In this document: piece by piece, positions 36,978 through 46,290 of the stretch
How the letters are laid out: each line of letters starts with the position of its first letter
How positions within the stretch are numbered: position 1 is the first letter of the stretch
Assembly: GCF_000723405.1 (NCBI RefSeq)
Contig: NZ_CCAE010000024.1
Coordinates: 1 to 64,000, forward strand
Direction of reading: 5' to 3'
Length of the DNA: 64,000 nucleotides
Origin: Hydrogenophaga intermedia
GTDB taxonomy: Bacteria; Pseudomonadota; Gammaproteobacteria; Burkholderiales; Burkholderiaceae_C
Program-made: the position numbers and the translations under genes
Notes under the pieces: model-generated
What the model saw: the letters and a program-made list of their open reading frames with translations, nothing else
What the model was told of the DNA's origin: nothing
Database searches by the model: none

Positions 36978-37697
36978 ATGAAACTCTCGTTCAAGTCCCT
37001 ATGGCTGCCGCTGCTCGCGTGCCTGGCCTTCGCCGCCTCGGCCAACGAAGCCACCATCCGCAAGAACCTGAGCGAGCGCCTGCCCAACCTGCCGCCCATC
37101 GAAGAGGTCAGCAAGACGCCCTTCCCCGGCGTCTGGGAGATCCGCATCAACCGCTCCGAGATCCTCTACTCGGACAGCGAGGGCAACTACCTGATGCAGG
37201 GCTCGATCTTCGACACCCGCAACCGCGTGGATCTGACCGAGCAGCGCACGCAGAAACTCAGCGCGGTCGATTTCTCCAGCCTGCCCCTGAAGGATTCGTT
37301 CAAGGTGGTGCACGGCAAGGGTACCCGCCAGATCGCCGTGTTCAGCGACCCCAACTGCGGCTACTGCAAGCGGCTGGAGAAAACGCTGGCCGATGTGGAG
37401 GACGTGACCATCCACGTGTTCATGTACCCCATCCTCGGCCCCGATTCGGTGAAGAAAGCCCAGTCGCTCTGGTGCGCCAAGGACAAGGGCAAGACCTACC
37501 TCGACTGGATGGTGCGCGGCACCGCCATCCCGAACGCCAGTTGCGACACCGCCGCCGTGGAGCGCAACGTGGCCCTGGGGCGTGACCTTCGCATCAACGG
37601 CACGCCCACCATCTTCTTCGTCGATGGCACGCGCGTGCCGGGCGCGGTGGATGCGGAGCGCCTGGAGACCCTGCTCAAGAGCGCCAAGGCCAAATGA
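36978..37697 (+). CDS. dsbC: Thiol:disulfide interchange protein DsbC-like
   Basis: A 239-residue periplasmic disulfide isomerase. A Sec signal peptide covers about 1-22 (LWLPLLACLAFAASA-NEA). The N-terminal dimerisation domain with PFPGVWEIRINRSEILYSDSEGNYL is followed by the thioredoxin domain with active site Cys127-Gly-Tyr-Cys130 (SDPNCGYCKRLE) and cis-proline in INGTPTIFF. CGYC is the DsbC form. The TGA overlaps the next ATG (ATGA). Confidence 0.93.
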   Translation: MKLSFKSLWLPLLACLAFAASANEATIRKNLSERLPNLPPIEEVSKTPFPGVWEIRINRSEILYSDSEGNYLMQGSIFDTRNRVDLTEQRTQKLSAVDFSSLPLKDSFKVVHGKGTRQIAVFSDPNCGYCKRLEKTLADVEDVTIHVFMYPILGPDSVKKAQSLWCAKDKGKTYLDWMVRGTAIPNASCDTAAVERNVALGRDLRINGTPTIFFVDGTRVPGAVDAERLETLLKSAKAK

Positions 37698-39496
37698 GCC
37701 GAGGGCGCCGTTCCCCGCGCGACGCGGCCGCCGCCGTTCACTACCGCATCGCGGTGGAGAACTCGCACAGCCACCTGTTCACGGTCACGCTCACCGTCGA
37801 CCAACCCGCCGCCGGGCAGCGCTTCGCGTTGCCGGTGTGGATTCCGGGCAGCTACCTGGTGCGCGAGTTCTCCCAGCACCTGCAGGGCCTGAGCGCACGC
37901 CAGGGCGGCCACGAGGTGCCGCTCAAGCAGCTCGACAAACACCGCTGGCAGGCCGACTGCGCCGCAGGCCAGCCGCTGGAACTGCGCTACCAGGTCTACG
38001 CCTTCGACGCTTCGGTGCGCACCGCCTTCCTGGACGCCACGCGCGGCTTCTTCAACGCCACCAGCACCTGCCTGCGCGCCATCGGCCTCGAAGACAAACC
38101 CCACGCGCTGACGCTCGAGCGCGGCGCCGCGCCTGACGACTGGCAGGCGGTCAGCGGCCTCGGCGCCACGGGCCTGGACGACGACGGCTTCGGCGACTAC
38201 CTCGCCGCCGATTACGACTACCTCGCCGATTGCCCCTTCACGCTCGGCCGCTTCTTCAGCGCCGAGTTCGTGGCCGGTGGCGTGCCGCACCGCTTCGTGC
38301 TCACCGGCGCGGGCGGCTGGGTCGACACCGAACGACTGGTGGAGGACACACGCCGCATCTGCGAGACGCAGATCGCTTTCTGGCACGGCGACGGCGCCCC
38401 GCCCTTCGATCGCTACGTCTTCATGCTGCACGCCAGCGGCGACGGCTACGGCGGCCTCGAGCACCGCAACAGCACGGCCCTCATCTGCCAGCGCAACGAC
38501 CTGCCGCGCGCCGGCGCCAAGGACCGCGCGCTCAAGGCCACCGACGGCTACACCACGCTGCTGGGCCTCATCAGCCACGAGTACTTCCACACCTGGAACG
38601 TCAAGCGCCTGCGTCCCAAGGAGTTCGCGCGCTACGGCTACGACAGCGAAAACTACACCGAGCTGTTGTGGTTCTTCGAAGGCTTCACCAGCTACTACGA
38701 CGACCTGTTCCTGCGCCGCGCGGGCCTGATCGACGACGCCACCTACCTGCAGCTCGTGGCCAAGAACATCAACCAGGTGAACCAGACCCCCGGGCGCCTG
38801 CTGCAAAGCGTGGCCCAGGCCAGCTTCGACGCCTGGGTGAAGTACTACCGCATCGGCGAGAACACGCCCAACGCCACCGTGAGCTACTACACCAAGGGCG
38901 CGCTGGTGGCGTTGTGCCTGGACCTCACGCTGCGCGATGAGGGCAGCGGCTCGCTGGACGAACTCATGCGCGAGCTCTGGCGCCGCTGCGGGGGCGGCCC
39001 CATGCGCGAGAGCGACGTGCGCGCGGCGCTGCGCCGCGTCGGTGGTCGCGCCTACGACGGTGAACTCGCCGCCTGGGTGCACGGCACGGATGACCTGCCC
39101 GCGGAGCGACTGCTCAAGGCCCTGGGCGCCAAGGTGCAGCACGACGCCGCGCCGCTCGCCCAGCGCCTGGGCCTGCGCGTGGGCGAAGCGGGCGGCGCGC
39201 TCACCATCAAGACCGTGTTGCGGGGTGGCGCCGCCGAGGCCGCCGGCTTCGCGGCGGGTGACGAGTGGCTGGGCGTGGAGTTTGCGCCCGCGCGGCGCGG
39301 CGCACCGGCGGAGGCCTGGCGCGTGCACCGCCTGGACGAGGTCGACGCCCTGCGCGGCGAGCGCGTGAAGCTCACGGCCCTGGTCTCGCGCGACCGGCAG
39401 ATGCTGAGGCTGACGCTGAACTGGCCCGCCGAGCAGCAGGCCCTGCGCCTGGGCGTGGACGATGCCCAGCGCTTGGCGGGGTGGTTGAGCGCCTGA
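37694..39496 (+). CDS. M61 family metallopeptidase with PDZ domain
   Basis: A 600-residue glycyl-aminopeptidase-like protein. The N-terminal beta domain (VHYRIAVENSHSHLFTVTL, LPVWIPGSYLVREFS), the substrate motif GYGGLEHRNS, the zinc site HEYFH (His295, Glu296, His299) and the downstream Glu in ENYTELLWFFEGFTSYY form the catalytic core. A C-terminal PDZ-like domain (about 505-585) follows. No signal peptide is apparent, so it may be cytosolic; substrates are unknown. Coupled by ATGA overlap to dsbC. Confidence 0.92.
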   Translation: MSRGRRSPRDAAAAVHYRIAVENSHSHLFTVTLTVDQPAAGQRFALPVWIPGSYLVREFSQHLQGLSARQGGHEVPLKQLDKHRWQADCAAGQPLELRYQVYAFDASVRTAFLDATRGFFNATSTCLRAIGLEDKPHALTLERGAAPDDWQAVSGLGATGLDDDGFGDYLAADYDYLADCPFTLGRFFSAEFVAGGVPHRFVLTGAGGWVDTERLVEDTRRICETQIAFWHGDGAPPFDRYVFMLHASGDGYGGLEHRNSTALICQRNDLPRAGAKDRALKATDGYTTLLGLISHEYFHTWNVKRLRPKEFARYGYDSENYTELLWFFEGFTSYYDDLFLRRAGLIDDATYLQLVAKNINQVNQTPGRLLQSVAQASFDAWVKYYRIGENTPNATVSYYTKGALVALCLDLTLRDEGSGSLDELMRELWRRCGGGPMRESDVRAALRRVGGRAYDGELAAWVHGTDDLPAERLLKALGAKVQHDAAPLAQRLGLRVGEAGGALTIKTVLRGGAAEAAGFAAGDEWLGVEFAPARRGAPAEAWRVHRLDEVDALRGERVKLTALVSRDRQMLRLTLNWPAEQQALRLGVDDAQRLAGWLSA

Positions 39497-39519
39497 GCGC
39501 CACCGTGGTCCGTGCCGCC

Positions 39520-40038
39520 TCAGGGCAGGCGCGAGGCCACGTCCTGATCGAACTGCGCGACCGTCGCGGCGTTCTTGAAGTTGAGCAGGCCGTCGCGCAC
39601 GCGCGGCAGGATGGCCTGCAGATCGGCCGGCGTCTTGCAGCCCTCGACGCGCATGGCCAGCGGCTCGCCCATGGGGCCGAGCTGATCGTTGACGAAGCGC
39701 ACCACCAGGCGGCGCGCGTCGGCGAAAGGCAGTGCCGGCGCGGCGGGCACGGCATCGGTGAGCACGGGCACACCTGACACGGCGCCACCGGCGGCACCGG
39801 CGGCACCGTTGAGCGCAGCGCCCGTCGTGGCTGCGTCGCTCTCCACCCAGCCCTGCGCGGCCAGTTGCTCCAGCAAGGGGGCCGCGTCGGCCCCCAGCAG
39901 CTTGTCGAACTCGGCCACGCTGCGCTTGCCGTCCACCATGATCAACAGGGAACGCAGGCGCGGGCCGAGGCCGGCGGGGCGGCTGGTCAGGGCCTCGCGG
40001 CCCTGGTCCGTCTTGAAGAAGATGAGCTGTTTGTCCAT
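39520..40038 (-). CDS. Conserved hypothetical protein
   Basis: A 172-residue soluble protein without a known domain. It starts MDKQLIFFKTDQGREALTSR, continues with LRSLLIMVDGKRSVAEFDKLLGADAAPLLEQL (resembling a winged-helix-like or PATZ-like short fold), has an Ala/Gly/Val/Pro-rich linker (about 72-105) and ends in a helical domain with RLVVRFVNDQLGPMGEPLAMRVEGCKTP. I have seen similar N-termini in Burkholderiales proteins of unknown function. A GTG directly before the ATG is an alternative start. Convergent with the M61 gene. Confidence 0.75.
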   Translation of the reverse strand: MDKQLIFFKTDQGREALTSRPAGLGPRLRSLLIMVDGKRSVAEFDKLLGADAAPLLEQLAAQGWVESDAATTGAALNGAAGAAGGAVSGVPVLTDAVPAAPALPFADARRLVVRFVNDQLGPMGEPLAMRVEGCKTPADLQAILPRVRDGLLNFKNAATVAQFDQDVASRLP

Positions 40039-40136
40039 CACATCCCAGGTTTTCGCCGGGAATGTAACGATACCCCCCAGGGGTGACCAGCGGGTTTGAC
40101 CTCAATTCACCACAAACCCGCCCCCGCCCGTGCGAT

Positions 40137-41432
40137 TCATCTCGGCCGTTGGTCGATCACCCGCTTGGCCTTGCCCTGGCTGCGCTCCACGCCGCCTTCG
40201 GCGATCAGCACCACCTCGATGCTGGTGCCCACGAAGGTCTTCACGTCGTGCTGCAGTTCACGCGCGGCGCCGCGCGCCTCCTCGGCCTCGGGCGACAGGC
40301 CCGGGCGCGTCTCCACGCGCACGGTCAGGCTGTCCATGGGGCCCTCGCGCGTGAGCACGCACTGGTAGTGCGCGGTCAGCGCGCTGCGCTTGAGGATCAG
40401 TTCCTCGATCTGCGTGGGGAACACGTTCACGCCGCGCACGATCATCATGTCGTCGCTGCGGCCCGTGATCTTCTCCATGCGGCGCATGGTGCGCGCCGTA
40501 CCCGGCAGCAGGCGCGTCAGGTCGCGCGTGCGGTAGCGGATGATCGGCAGCGCCTCTTTCGTGAGGCTGGTGAACACCAGCTCGCCCAGCTCGCCGTCGG
40601 GCAGCACCTCGCCGGTCTCGGGGTCGATGATCTCGGGGTAGAAGTGGTCCTCCCAGATGGTCGGGCCGTCCTTGGTTTCCACACACTCGTTGGCCACGCC
40701 GGGGCCCATCACCTCGGAGAGGCCGTAGATGTCCACCGCGTCGATGCCCATGCGCTGCTCGATGGCCAGACGCATGTCGTTGGTCCAGGGCTCGGCGCCG
40801 AAGATGCCGATGCGAAGGCTGCTCTCGCGCGGGTCCAGGCCCTGGCGCTCGAACTCGTCGGCGATGGCCAGCATGTAGCTCGGCGTGACCATGATGATGT
40901 CGGGCCGGAAGTCCTGCATCAGCTGCACCTGGCGCTCGGTCTGGCCGCCGCCGAAGGGCACCACCGTCAGGCCCAGCTTTTCGGCGCCGTAGTGCGCGCC
41001 CAGGCCACCGGTGAACAGGCCGTAGCCGTAGCTCACGTGCACCAGGTCGCCAGGGCGCGCGCCGCTGGCGCGGATACTGCGCGCCACCACGTGCGCCCAG
41101 GTGTCGATGTCGCGCTGGGTGTAGCCCACCACCGTGGGCTTGCCCGTGGTGCCGCTGCTGGCGTGGATGCGCGCGCAGCGCTCGCGCGGCACGGCGAACA
41201 TGCCGAAGGGGTAGTTGTCGCGCAGGTCGGCCTTGGTGGTGAAGGGAAACTTCGCCAGGTCGTCGAGCGAGCGGCAGTCGTCCGGGTGCACGCCGGCCGC
41301 GTCGAACTTGGCCCGGTACACGGGAGAGTTGGCGTAGGCGTGGGCCAGCGTGGCGCGCAGGCGCTTGAGCTGCAGGCCGCGCAATTCGTCGACGCTGGCC
41401 TTTTCGATGGGTTCAAGCGGAAAACTGTTCAT
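40137..41432 (-). CDS. paaK: Phenylacetate-CoA ligase
   Basis: A 431-residue adenylate-forming enzyme activating phenylacetate to phenylacetyl-CoA at the start of the aerobic paa pathway. The P-loop HASSGTTGKPTVVGY (about 90-104), YGLSEVMGPGVANEC, EDHFYPEII and the C-terminal GRSDDMMIVRGVNVFPTQIE are characteristic. The ATG overlaps the paaI stop as ATGA. The operon order paaG-paaI-paaK is read away from the PaaR-like operator. Confidence 0.95.
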   Translation of the reverse strand: MNSFPLEPIEKASVDELRGLQLKRLRATLAHAYANSPVYRAKFDAAGVHPDDCRSLDDLAKFPFTTKADLRDNYPFGMFAVPRERCARIHASSGTTGKPTVVGYTQRDIDTWAHVVARSIRASGARPGDLVHVSYGYGLFTGGLGAHYGAEKLGLTVVPFGGGQTERQVQLMQDFRPDIIMVTPSYMLAIADEFERQGLDPRESSLRIGIFGAEPWTNDMRLAIEQRMGIDAVDIYGLSEVMGPGVANECVETKDGPTIWEDHFYPEIIDPETGEVLPDGELGELVFTSLTKEALPIIRYRTRDLTRLLPGTARTMRRMEKITGRSDDMMIVRGVNVFPTQIEELILKRSALTAHYQCVLTREGPMDSLTVRVETRPGLSPEAEEARGAARELQHDVKTFVGTSIEVVLIAEGGVERSQGKAKRVIDQRPR

Positions 41433-41869
41433 GCCTTGGCCTCTTCGGGAAACACATGGCCGGGGATCTGCGCGCTCTTGCCGCGGAACATCGCCACCAC
41501 CTCGCCGCGCTGGTTGCTGACCTTCATGTCGTAGATGCCGTGGCGGCCCGACAGCGTCTGTTCCACACCCTCGCAGGTGAGCACGTCGCCCGCGTGCGCG
41601 GGGCGCAGGAACTCGATGCTGCAGCCGGCGGCCACGGCGTTCTTGTTGTGGCTGTTGCAGGCAAAAGCGAAAGTGGAATCGGCCAGCGTGAAGATGAAGC
41701 CGCCGTGGCAGATCTGGTGGCCGTTGAGGTGCAGGGGCTTCACCGCCATGCGCATGGTGGCGCGGCCGGGCCCGCAGGCCAGCAGTTCCATGCCCATGGT
41801 GTCCTTGCTTGCCACGTCGACGGCGAACATGGATTCGCCCACACGGGCGGCGCGTTGTTCAGGCGTCAT
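41429..41869 (-). CDS. paaI: Hydroxyphenylacetyl-CoA thioesterase PaaI
   Basis: A 146-residue hotdog-fold thioesterase thought to rescue CoA from dead-end intermediates of phenylacetate breakdown. Seen are the catalytic region HQICHGGFIFTLADSTFAFACNS, SIEFLRPAHAGDVL and GIYDMKVSNQRGEVVAMFRG. The ATG shares one base with the paaG stop (TGATG), indicating strong coupling. Confidence 0.93.
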   Translation of the reverse strand: MTPEQRAARVGESMFAVDVASKDTMGMELLACGPGRATMRMAVKPLHLNGHQICHGGFIFTLADSTFAFACNSHNKNAVAAGCSIEFLRPAHAGDVLTCEGVEQTLSGRHGIYDMKVSNQRGEVVAMFRGKSAQIPGHVFPEEAKA

Positions 41870-42663
41870 CACTCCCCCTTGAAGCGCGCGGGGCGCTTCT
41901 CGCGAAAGGCCATCACGCCCTCGATGTAATCGTGCGTCTTGCCCAGGGCCGACTGCGTGTCGCGCTCGGCGTCGAGTTGTTGCGTGAAGCTGCGCGTGGA
42001 GGCGTCGCGCAGCAGGCCACGCGTGGCCACCAAGGCCTTGGTAGGCATGGCCGCGAGCTTGTCGGCCAGAGCCAGGGCGCTGGCCACGCAATCCTCGGCC
42101 ACGTCCCAGACCATGCCCCAGTCCTTCGCCTGCTGGGCCGGCAGCTTGTCGCCCGTCATGGCCAGAGCCATGGCGCGCGCCAGACCCAGGCGCTCCACCA
42201 GCAACCAGCTACCGCCGGCATCGGGGATCAGGCCGATCTTGCTGAAGGCCTGGATGAAGCTGGCGTTGGGCGCGGCGATGGCGATGTCGCAGCACATGGC
42301 CATGGAGGCGCCCGCGCCCGCCGCCACGCCATTGACGGCCGCGATGGTGGGCATGCGCAGCGCCATCAGCCGGCGCGCCGTGGGGTTGAAGGCCTGCTCG
42401 ATCACCGGGCCGGGGTCGGCGCGCTGCACCAGGTCCGGGCCGGGCTCGAAATCGAACTCGGCCAGGTCGGCGCCCGCGCAGAAGCCGCGCCCCGCGCCGG
42501 TGATGACCAGCGCACGGACAGCGGCATTGGCCTCGGCGCGGTCCAGCGCGGCCCACAGGTCCCGGTGCATGGCGCGGGTGAAGCTGTTCAGCGCCTCGGG
42601 GCGGTTCAGGGTCAGCAGGGCCACGGCCCCGCGTTCCTCGTACACCACGGTGGTGTCGCTCAT
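41869..42663 (-). CDS. paaG: 2-(1,2-epoxy-1,2-dihydrophenyl)acetyl-CoA isomerase
   Basis: A 264-residue crotonase-fold protein assigned to PaaG by its operon and by ITGAGRGFCAGADL with the GPVIEQAFNPTARRLMALRMPTIAAVNGVAAGAG segment, IGLIPDAGGSWLL (the catalytic Asp lies in PDAGG) and the C-terminal FKGE. PaaG turns ring-epoxide phenylacetyl-CoA into the oxepin form. First gene of the minus-strand unit, starting about 38 bases from the palindromic operator. Confidence 0.9.
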   Translation of the reverse strand: MSDTTVVYEERGAVALLTLNRPEALNSFTRAMHRDLWAALDRAEANAAVRALVITGAGRGFCAGADLAEFDFEPGPDLVQRADPGPVIEQAFNPTARRLMALRMPTIAAVNGVAAGAGASMAMCCDIAIAAPNASFIQAFSKIGLIPDAGGSWLLVERLGLARAMALAMTGDKLPAQQAKDWGMVWDVAEDCVASALALADKLAAMPTKALVATRGLLRDASTRSFTQQLDAERDTQSALGKTHDYIEGVMAFREKRPARFKGE

Positions 42664-42700
42664 CGTGTCTCCTCGTTGGGTGGCTGGGCGGCAATTTACC

Positions 42701-42726
42701 ATTAACCAACCGATCGGTCGGCTAAT
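42701..42726. promoter_or_regulatory. PaaR-type (TetR) operator between paaGIK and paaF
   Basis: A 26-base palindrome with only two mismatched pairs, centred on CCGATCGG within ATTAACCAAC / GTCGGCTAAT arms. It matches the ACCGACCG-type sites described for PaaR repressors in beta-proteobacteria. It sits between two divergent paa units, with a possible paaF -10 (TATAGT, 42741-42746) 15 bases away. No paaR gene is in the window. Confidence 0.7.
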
Positions 42727-42782
42727 ATTTTCCCTGAGGCTATAGTGATTGGTTGGACAGAACCACCACCCCGAGGAGATCC

Positions 42783-43565
42783 ATGAGCACCGCCCCCGAA
42801 TGCATCACCGTGCGCACCGAAGGCCGCGTCGGCATCGTCACGCTCAACCGCCCCAAGCAGCTCAACGCGCTGAACAACCAGCTCATGGACGAGCTGGGCG
42901 CCGCGCTCAAGGCCTTCGACGCCGACGAGAACATCGGCTGCATGATCGTCACCGGCAGCGAGAAGGCCTTCGCCGCGGGCGCCGATATCGGCGCCATGGC
43001 GACCTACACCTTCGCTGATGTCTACAAGGGCGACTACATCACCCGCAACTGGGAAACCATCCGCTCGGTGCGCAAGCCCGTGATCGCGGCCGTGAGCGGC
43101 TTCGCGCTCGGCGGCGGCTGCGAGCTGGCCATGATGTGCGACTTCATCATCGCCGCCGACAACGCCAAATTCGGCCAGCCCGAGATCAAGCTGGGCATCA
43201 TCCCCGGTGCCGGCGGCACGCAGCGCCTGCCGCGCGCCGTGGGCAAGTCCAAGGCCATGGACCTGGCGCTCACCGGCCGCATGATGGACGCCACCGAGGC
43301 CGAGCGCGCCGGCCTGGTGAGCCGCGTGGTGCCGCTGGACAAGCTCATGGACGAGGCCCTGGGCGCCGCGCTCATCATCTGCGACTTCTCCCAGCTCGCC
43401 GTGATGGCGGCCAAGGAATCGGTCAACCGCGCCTTCGAAAGCGGCCTGTCGGACGGCGTGATGTTCGAGCGCCGCATGTTCCACGCCCTGTTCGCCACCC
43501 AGGACCAAAAGGAAGGCATGGCCGCGTTCGTGGAAAAGCGCAAACCCGACTTCCGCAACGTCTGA
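42783..43565 (+). CDS. paaF: Enoyl-CoA hydratase (PaaF-like)
   Basis: A 260-residue crotonase. The oxyanion-hole segments [13 protein letters not shown] and [16 protein letters not shown] and the catalytic glutamates in [20 protein letters not shown] are intact, as in short-chain enoyl-CoA hydratases. The C-terminus [16 protein letters not shown] is typical. GAGGAG ends five bases before the ATG. Divergent from paaG, sharing the PaaR-like operator, so a role hydrating 2,3-dehydroadipyl-CoA is likely; a general fatty-acid role cannot be excluded. Confidence 0.9.
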   Translation: MSTAPECITVRTEGRVGIVTLNRPKQLNALNNQLMDELGAALKAFDADENIGCMIVTGSEKAFAAGADIGAMATYTFADVYKGDYITRNWETIRSVRKPVIAAVSGFALGGGCELAMMCDFIIAADNAKFGQPEIKLGIIPGAGGTQRLPRAVGKSKAMDLALTGRMMDATEAERAGLVSRVVPLDKLMDEALGAALIICDFSQLAVMAAKESVNRAFESGLSDGVMFERRMFHALFATQDQKEGMAAFVEKRKPDFRNV

Positions 43566-43594
43566 GGCCTTCCAGACCGCCCCGGCGCTTGGGA

Positions 43595-43600
43595 TATAAT
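43595..43600 (+). promoter_or_regulatory. -10 box of the tRNA-Met gene
   Basis: A consensus TATAAT lies 10 bases before the mature tRNA 5' end, followed by a GC-rich stretch resembling a stringent discriminator. The -35 is weak. Confidence 0.7.
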
Positions 43601-43610
43601 GCCGGGCTTC

Positions 43611-43687
43611 GGCGATATAGCTCAGTTGGTTAGAGCGCAGCATTCATAATGCTGATGTCGGTGGTTCAAGTCCACCTATCGCCACCA
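43611..43687 (+). tRNA. tRNA-Met (CAT anticodon), elongator type
   Basis: A 77-base cloverleaf. The acceptor stem GGCGATA pairs with TATCGCC; the D-loop has AGCTCAGTTGGTTAGAGC; the anticodon stem AGCAT/ATGCT brackets TTCATAA with anticodon CAT; the T-arm has GGTTCAAGTCC; CCA is encoded. No initiator-type mismatch at position 1-72. The sequence resembles elongator Met more than Ile2 (CAU), but lysidine-modified Ile cannot be fully excluded without comparison. Confidence 0.92.
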
Positions 43688-43696
43688 GATTCGCGA

Positions 43697-43727
43697 GGCG
43701 GGTTCCGGCAACGGAACCCGCCTTTTT
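43697..43727 (+). terminator. Intrinsic terminator after tRNA-Met
   Basis: A perfect 10-bp stem GGCGGGTTCC / GGAACCCGCC with a 6-base loop, followed by TTTTT. Confidence 0.9.
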
Positions 43728-43749
43728 CATTCCCGCCGCCCGATCCGCC

Positions 43750-44310
43750 ATGGCCCTCAAGTCCACCGTCTTCAAGGCGAACCTGCAGGTCGCCGACATC
43801 GACCACGGCTATTACGCCGACCACGCCCTCACCCTGGCCCGCCACCCCAGCGAGACCGACGAGCGCATGATGGTCCGCCTGGCCGCGCTGGCCCTGAACG
43901 CGCACGAACTGGTCGACACCTGCAAGGGCGACGGCACCCTGGCCTTCGGGGCGGGCCTGTCCGACCCGGACGACCCCGACCTGCACCTCACCGACTTCAC
44001 CGGCCGCAAGCGCCTGTGGGTGGAGGTGGGCCAGCCCGAGGACAAGCCGATGGCCAAGGCCTGCAGCCAGGCCGACGCGGTGCGCGTCTACCCGTTCGGA
44101 CCCGCGGCCGAGGTCTGGTGGCGCGGCATCGAAGGCAAGCTCACGCGGCTGGACAAATTGCAGGTCTGGCGCCTGCCGGCCGAGGCCGCGCCCGCCCTGG
44201 CGGCGCTGGCCGAGCGCAGCATGCAGTTGCAGGCCACCGTGCTCGAAGGCGTGCTCACCTTGAGCAGCGAGCGCGGCAGCGTGAGCCTGGAGCCGATCCG
44301 CTGGCGGTGA
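43750..44310 (+). CDS. yaeQ: YaeQ family protein
   Basis: A 186-residue protein with the family pattern: TVFKANLQVADIDHGYYADHALTLARHPSETDERMMVRL at the start, WVEVGQPEDKPMAKACSQADAVRVYPFG in the middle and a C-terminal strand SVSLEPIRW. The fold is related to PD-(D/E)XK nucleases; the residues E and K in the middle motif are present. The cellular role is unknown (a suppressor link to RfaH in E. coli was disputed). Lies just behind the tRNA terminator. Confidence 0.93.
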   Translation: MALKSTVFKANLQVADIDHGYYADHALTLARHPSETDERMMVRLAALALNAHELVDTCKGDGTLAFGAGLSDPDDPDLHLTDFTGRKRLWVEVGQPEDKPMAKACSQADAVRVYPFGPAAEVWWRGIEGKLTRLDKLQVWRLPAEAAPALAALAERSMQLQATVLEGVLTLSSERGSVSLEPIRWR

Positions 44311-44361
44311 CGTGAGCGCGTGAGACAATCGCGCCCTTCGTTCAGCCTCTGGATCTACACC

Positions 44362-44841
44362 ATGAACCGCTGTCTCAAGCCCCTCACGATCGTGGCCTTG
44401 CTGGCCTTCGGTGGCGCCGCCCAGGCGCAATCCGAAGCATCCACCACCAGCACCACCACGACGACCACCACCACGATCCTGCCAGCGCCCGCCATCGGCG
44501 CCCAGCCGGGCGTGCGCCAGTTCCCCAGGCAGGCCTTGCGCGGCACCATGACCGTCAAGCAGCCGCCGTACCTCGAGATGGACGATCGGATCACCCGCTT
44601 CACGCCCGGCGCACGCATCCTCGACGAAGGCAACCGCATACGACAGTCGGCCGCGCTGGTGAACCGAGAGCTCACGGTCAACTACCTCATGGACCGCCAG
44701 GGCCAGGTCACCCAGGTCTGGGTCCTCAACGAGGCCGAGAAGAAGGAACGCCGCCGCACGTTGGGCGTCGAACGCAACTTCGAATTCGAATCGCAGCAGG
44801 GCGCGGCCACGCCGACCACCCTGCCCGCGAAAGCCAACTGA
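44362..44841 (+). CDS. Small exported protein with a Thr-rich N-terminus
   Basis: A 159-residue protein. A Sec signal peptide covers about 1-22 ([17 protein letters not shown]). The mature N-terminus is a Ser/Thr run ([12 protein letters not shown], encoded by alternating ACC/ACG codons), then a small conserved-looking domain with [62 protein letters not shown]. The last motif resembles a beta strand pair of unknown function seen in other Burkholderiales exported proteins. Sits 51 bases after yaeQ and upstream of miaB. Confidence 0.72.
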   Translation: MNRCLKPLTIVALLAFGGAAQAQSEASTTSTTTTTTTTILPAPAIGAQPGVRQFPRQALRGTMTVKQPPYLEMDDRITRFTPGARILDEGNRIRQSAALVNRELTVNYLMDRQGQVTQVWVLNEAEKKERRRTLGVERNFEFESQQGAATPTTLPAKAN

Positions 44842-44855
44842 CCCCACGTGAATAC

Positions 44856-44874
44856 GCGCCCCGCCACGGGGCGC
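44856..44874 (+). terminator. GC-rich hairpin upstream of miaB
   Basis: A perfect 7-bp stem GCGCCCC / GGGGCGC with a 5-base loop, 32 bases before the miaB ATG. There is no T-run, so it is a weak terminator or leader structure. Confidence 0.35.
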
Positions 44875-44906
44875 ACCGGGCGCACCGCGCCCGCAGGAGC
44901 CATGCC

Positions 44907-46277
44907 ATGAGCGAACAGATCCCACACAAAAAGGTGTTCATCAAGACCTTCGGTTGTCAGATGAACGAGTACGACTCGGACAAGATGGCCGACGTGCTGG
45001 GCGCGGCCCAGGGCTATGAGCCCACCGACGACCCCGAGCAGGCCGACCTGATCCTCTTCAACACCTGCTCGGTGCGCGAGAAGGCGCAGGAGAAGGTCTT
45101 CTCCGACCTCGGCCGCGTGAAGCACCTCAAGCAGAAGGGCGTGCTCATCGGCGTGGGCGGCTGCGTGGCCAGCCAGGAGGGCGAGGCCATCATCCAGCGC
45201 GCGCCTTTCGTGGACGTGGTCTTCGGCCCGCAGACCCTGCACCGCCTGCCCGAGCTGCTCGCGCAGCGCGAGCGCCAGGCGAAGCCTCAGGTGGACATCA
45301 GCTTCCCCGAAATCGAGAAGTTCGACCACCTGCCTCCCGCCAAGGTGGACGGCGCCTCGGCCTTCGTCTCCATCATGGAAGGCTGCTCCAAGTACTGCAG
45401 CTACTGCGTAGTGCCCTACACGCGCGGCGAGGAAGTGAGCCGCCCCTTCGACGACGTGCTGGTGGAGATCGCCGGCTTGGCCGACCAGGGCGTGAAGGAG
45501 GTGACGCTGCTGGGCCAGAACGTCAACGCCTACCGCGGCGCCATGGGCGACACGACCGAGATCGCCGACTTCGCCCTGCTCATCGAGTACGTGGCCGAGA
45601 TTCCTGGCATCGAGCGCATTCGCTACACCACCAGCCACCCCAATGAGTTCACGCCGCGCCTGATCGAGGCCTACGCGAAGGTGCCCAAGCTCGTGAACCA
45701 CCTGCACCTGCCCGTGCAGCACGGCAGCGACCGCATCCTCATGGCCATGAAGCGCGGTTACACCGCCATGGAATACAAGAGCACGATCCGCAAGCTGCGC
45801 GCGATCCGGCCCGATATCTCCATGAGCAGCGACTTCATCGTCGGCTTCCCGGGCGAGACCGAGGACGACTTCAACAAGATGATGAAACTGATCGAGGACG
45901 TGGGCTTCGACAGCAGCTTCTCCTTCATCTTCAGCCCGCGCCCAGGCACACCCGCAGCCAACCTCACCGACGACACGCCGCACGAGGTCAAGCTCAAGCG
46001 CCTGCAGCACCTGCAGGCCACCATCGAGGCCAACGTGCGCCGCATCAGCGCCAGCCGCGAAGGCACGGTGCAGCGCATCCTGGTGGAAGGCGCCGCGCGC
46101 CGCCTGGGGCCGACCGGCGCGCCCGAACTCATGGGCCGCACCGAGTGCAACCGCATCGTCAACTTCGACGGCGGCCCGCAGGGCGCGCGCCTGATCGGTC
46201 AGATGCTCGACGTGCGCATCACCCAGGCCCTGCCGCACTCGCTGCGCGGCGAGGTCATGGTGCGCGAAGCCGCCTGA
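44907..46277 (+). CDS. miaB: tRNA-2-methylthio-N6-dimethylallyladenosine synthase
   Basis: A 456-residue radical-SAM methylthiotransferase acting on A37 of tRNAs. The N-terminal UPF0004 domain has [25 protein letters not shown] and GGCVASQEG (three cluster cysteines). The radical-SAM cluster is Cys160-x3-Cys164-x2-Cys167 (CSKYCSYC). The C-terminal TRAM domain follows. An out-of-frame ATG five bases upstream is ignored; AGGAG precedes the start. Confidence 0.97.
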   Translation: MSEQIPHKKVFIKTFGCQMNEYDSDKMADVLGAAQGYEPTDDPEQADLILFNTCSVREKAQEKVFSDLGRVKHLKQKGVLIGVGGCVASQEGEAIIQRAPFVDVVFGPQTLHRLPELLAQRERQAKPQVDISFPEIEKFDHLPPAKVDGASAFVSIMEGCSKYCSYCVVPYTRGEEVSRPFDDVLVEIAGLADQGVKEVTLLGQNVNAYRGAMGDTTEIADFALLIEYVAEIPGIERIRYTTSHPNEFTPRLIEAYAKVPKLVNHLHLPVQHGSDRILMAMKRGYTAMEYKSTIRKLRAIRPDISMSSDFIVGFPGETEDDFNKMMKLIEDVGFDSSFSFIFSPRPGTPAANLTDDTPHEVKLKRLQHLQATIEANVRRISASREGTVQRILVEGAARRLGPTGAPELMGRTECNRIVNFDGGPQGARLIGQMLDVRITQALPHSLRGEVMVREAA

Positions 46278-46290
46278 GGCAAGGGAGCGC

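Noticed and set aside
43611-43687. tRNA-Ile2 (CAU, lysidine) instead of tRNA-Met
   Set aside because: The acceptor stem and variable region match elongator tRNA-Met better, though a direct comparison with the genome's other CAT tRNAs would settle it.
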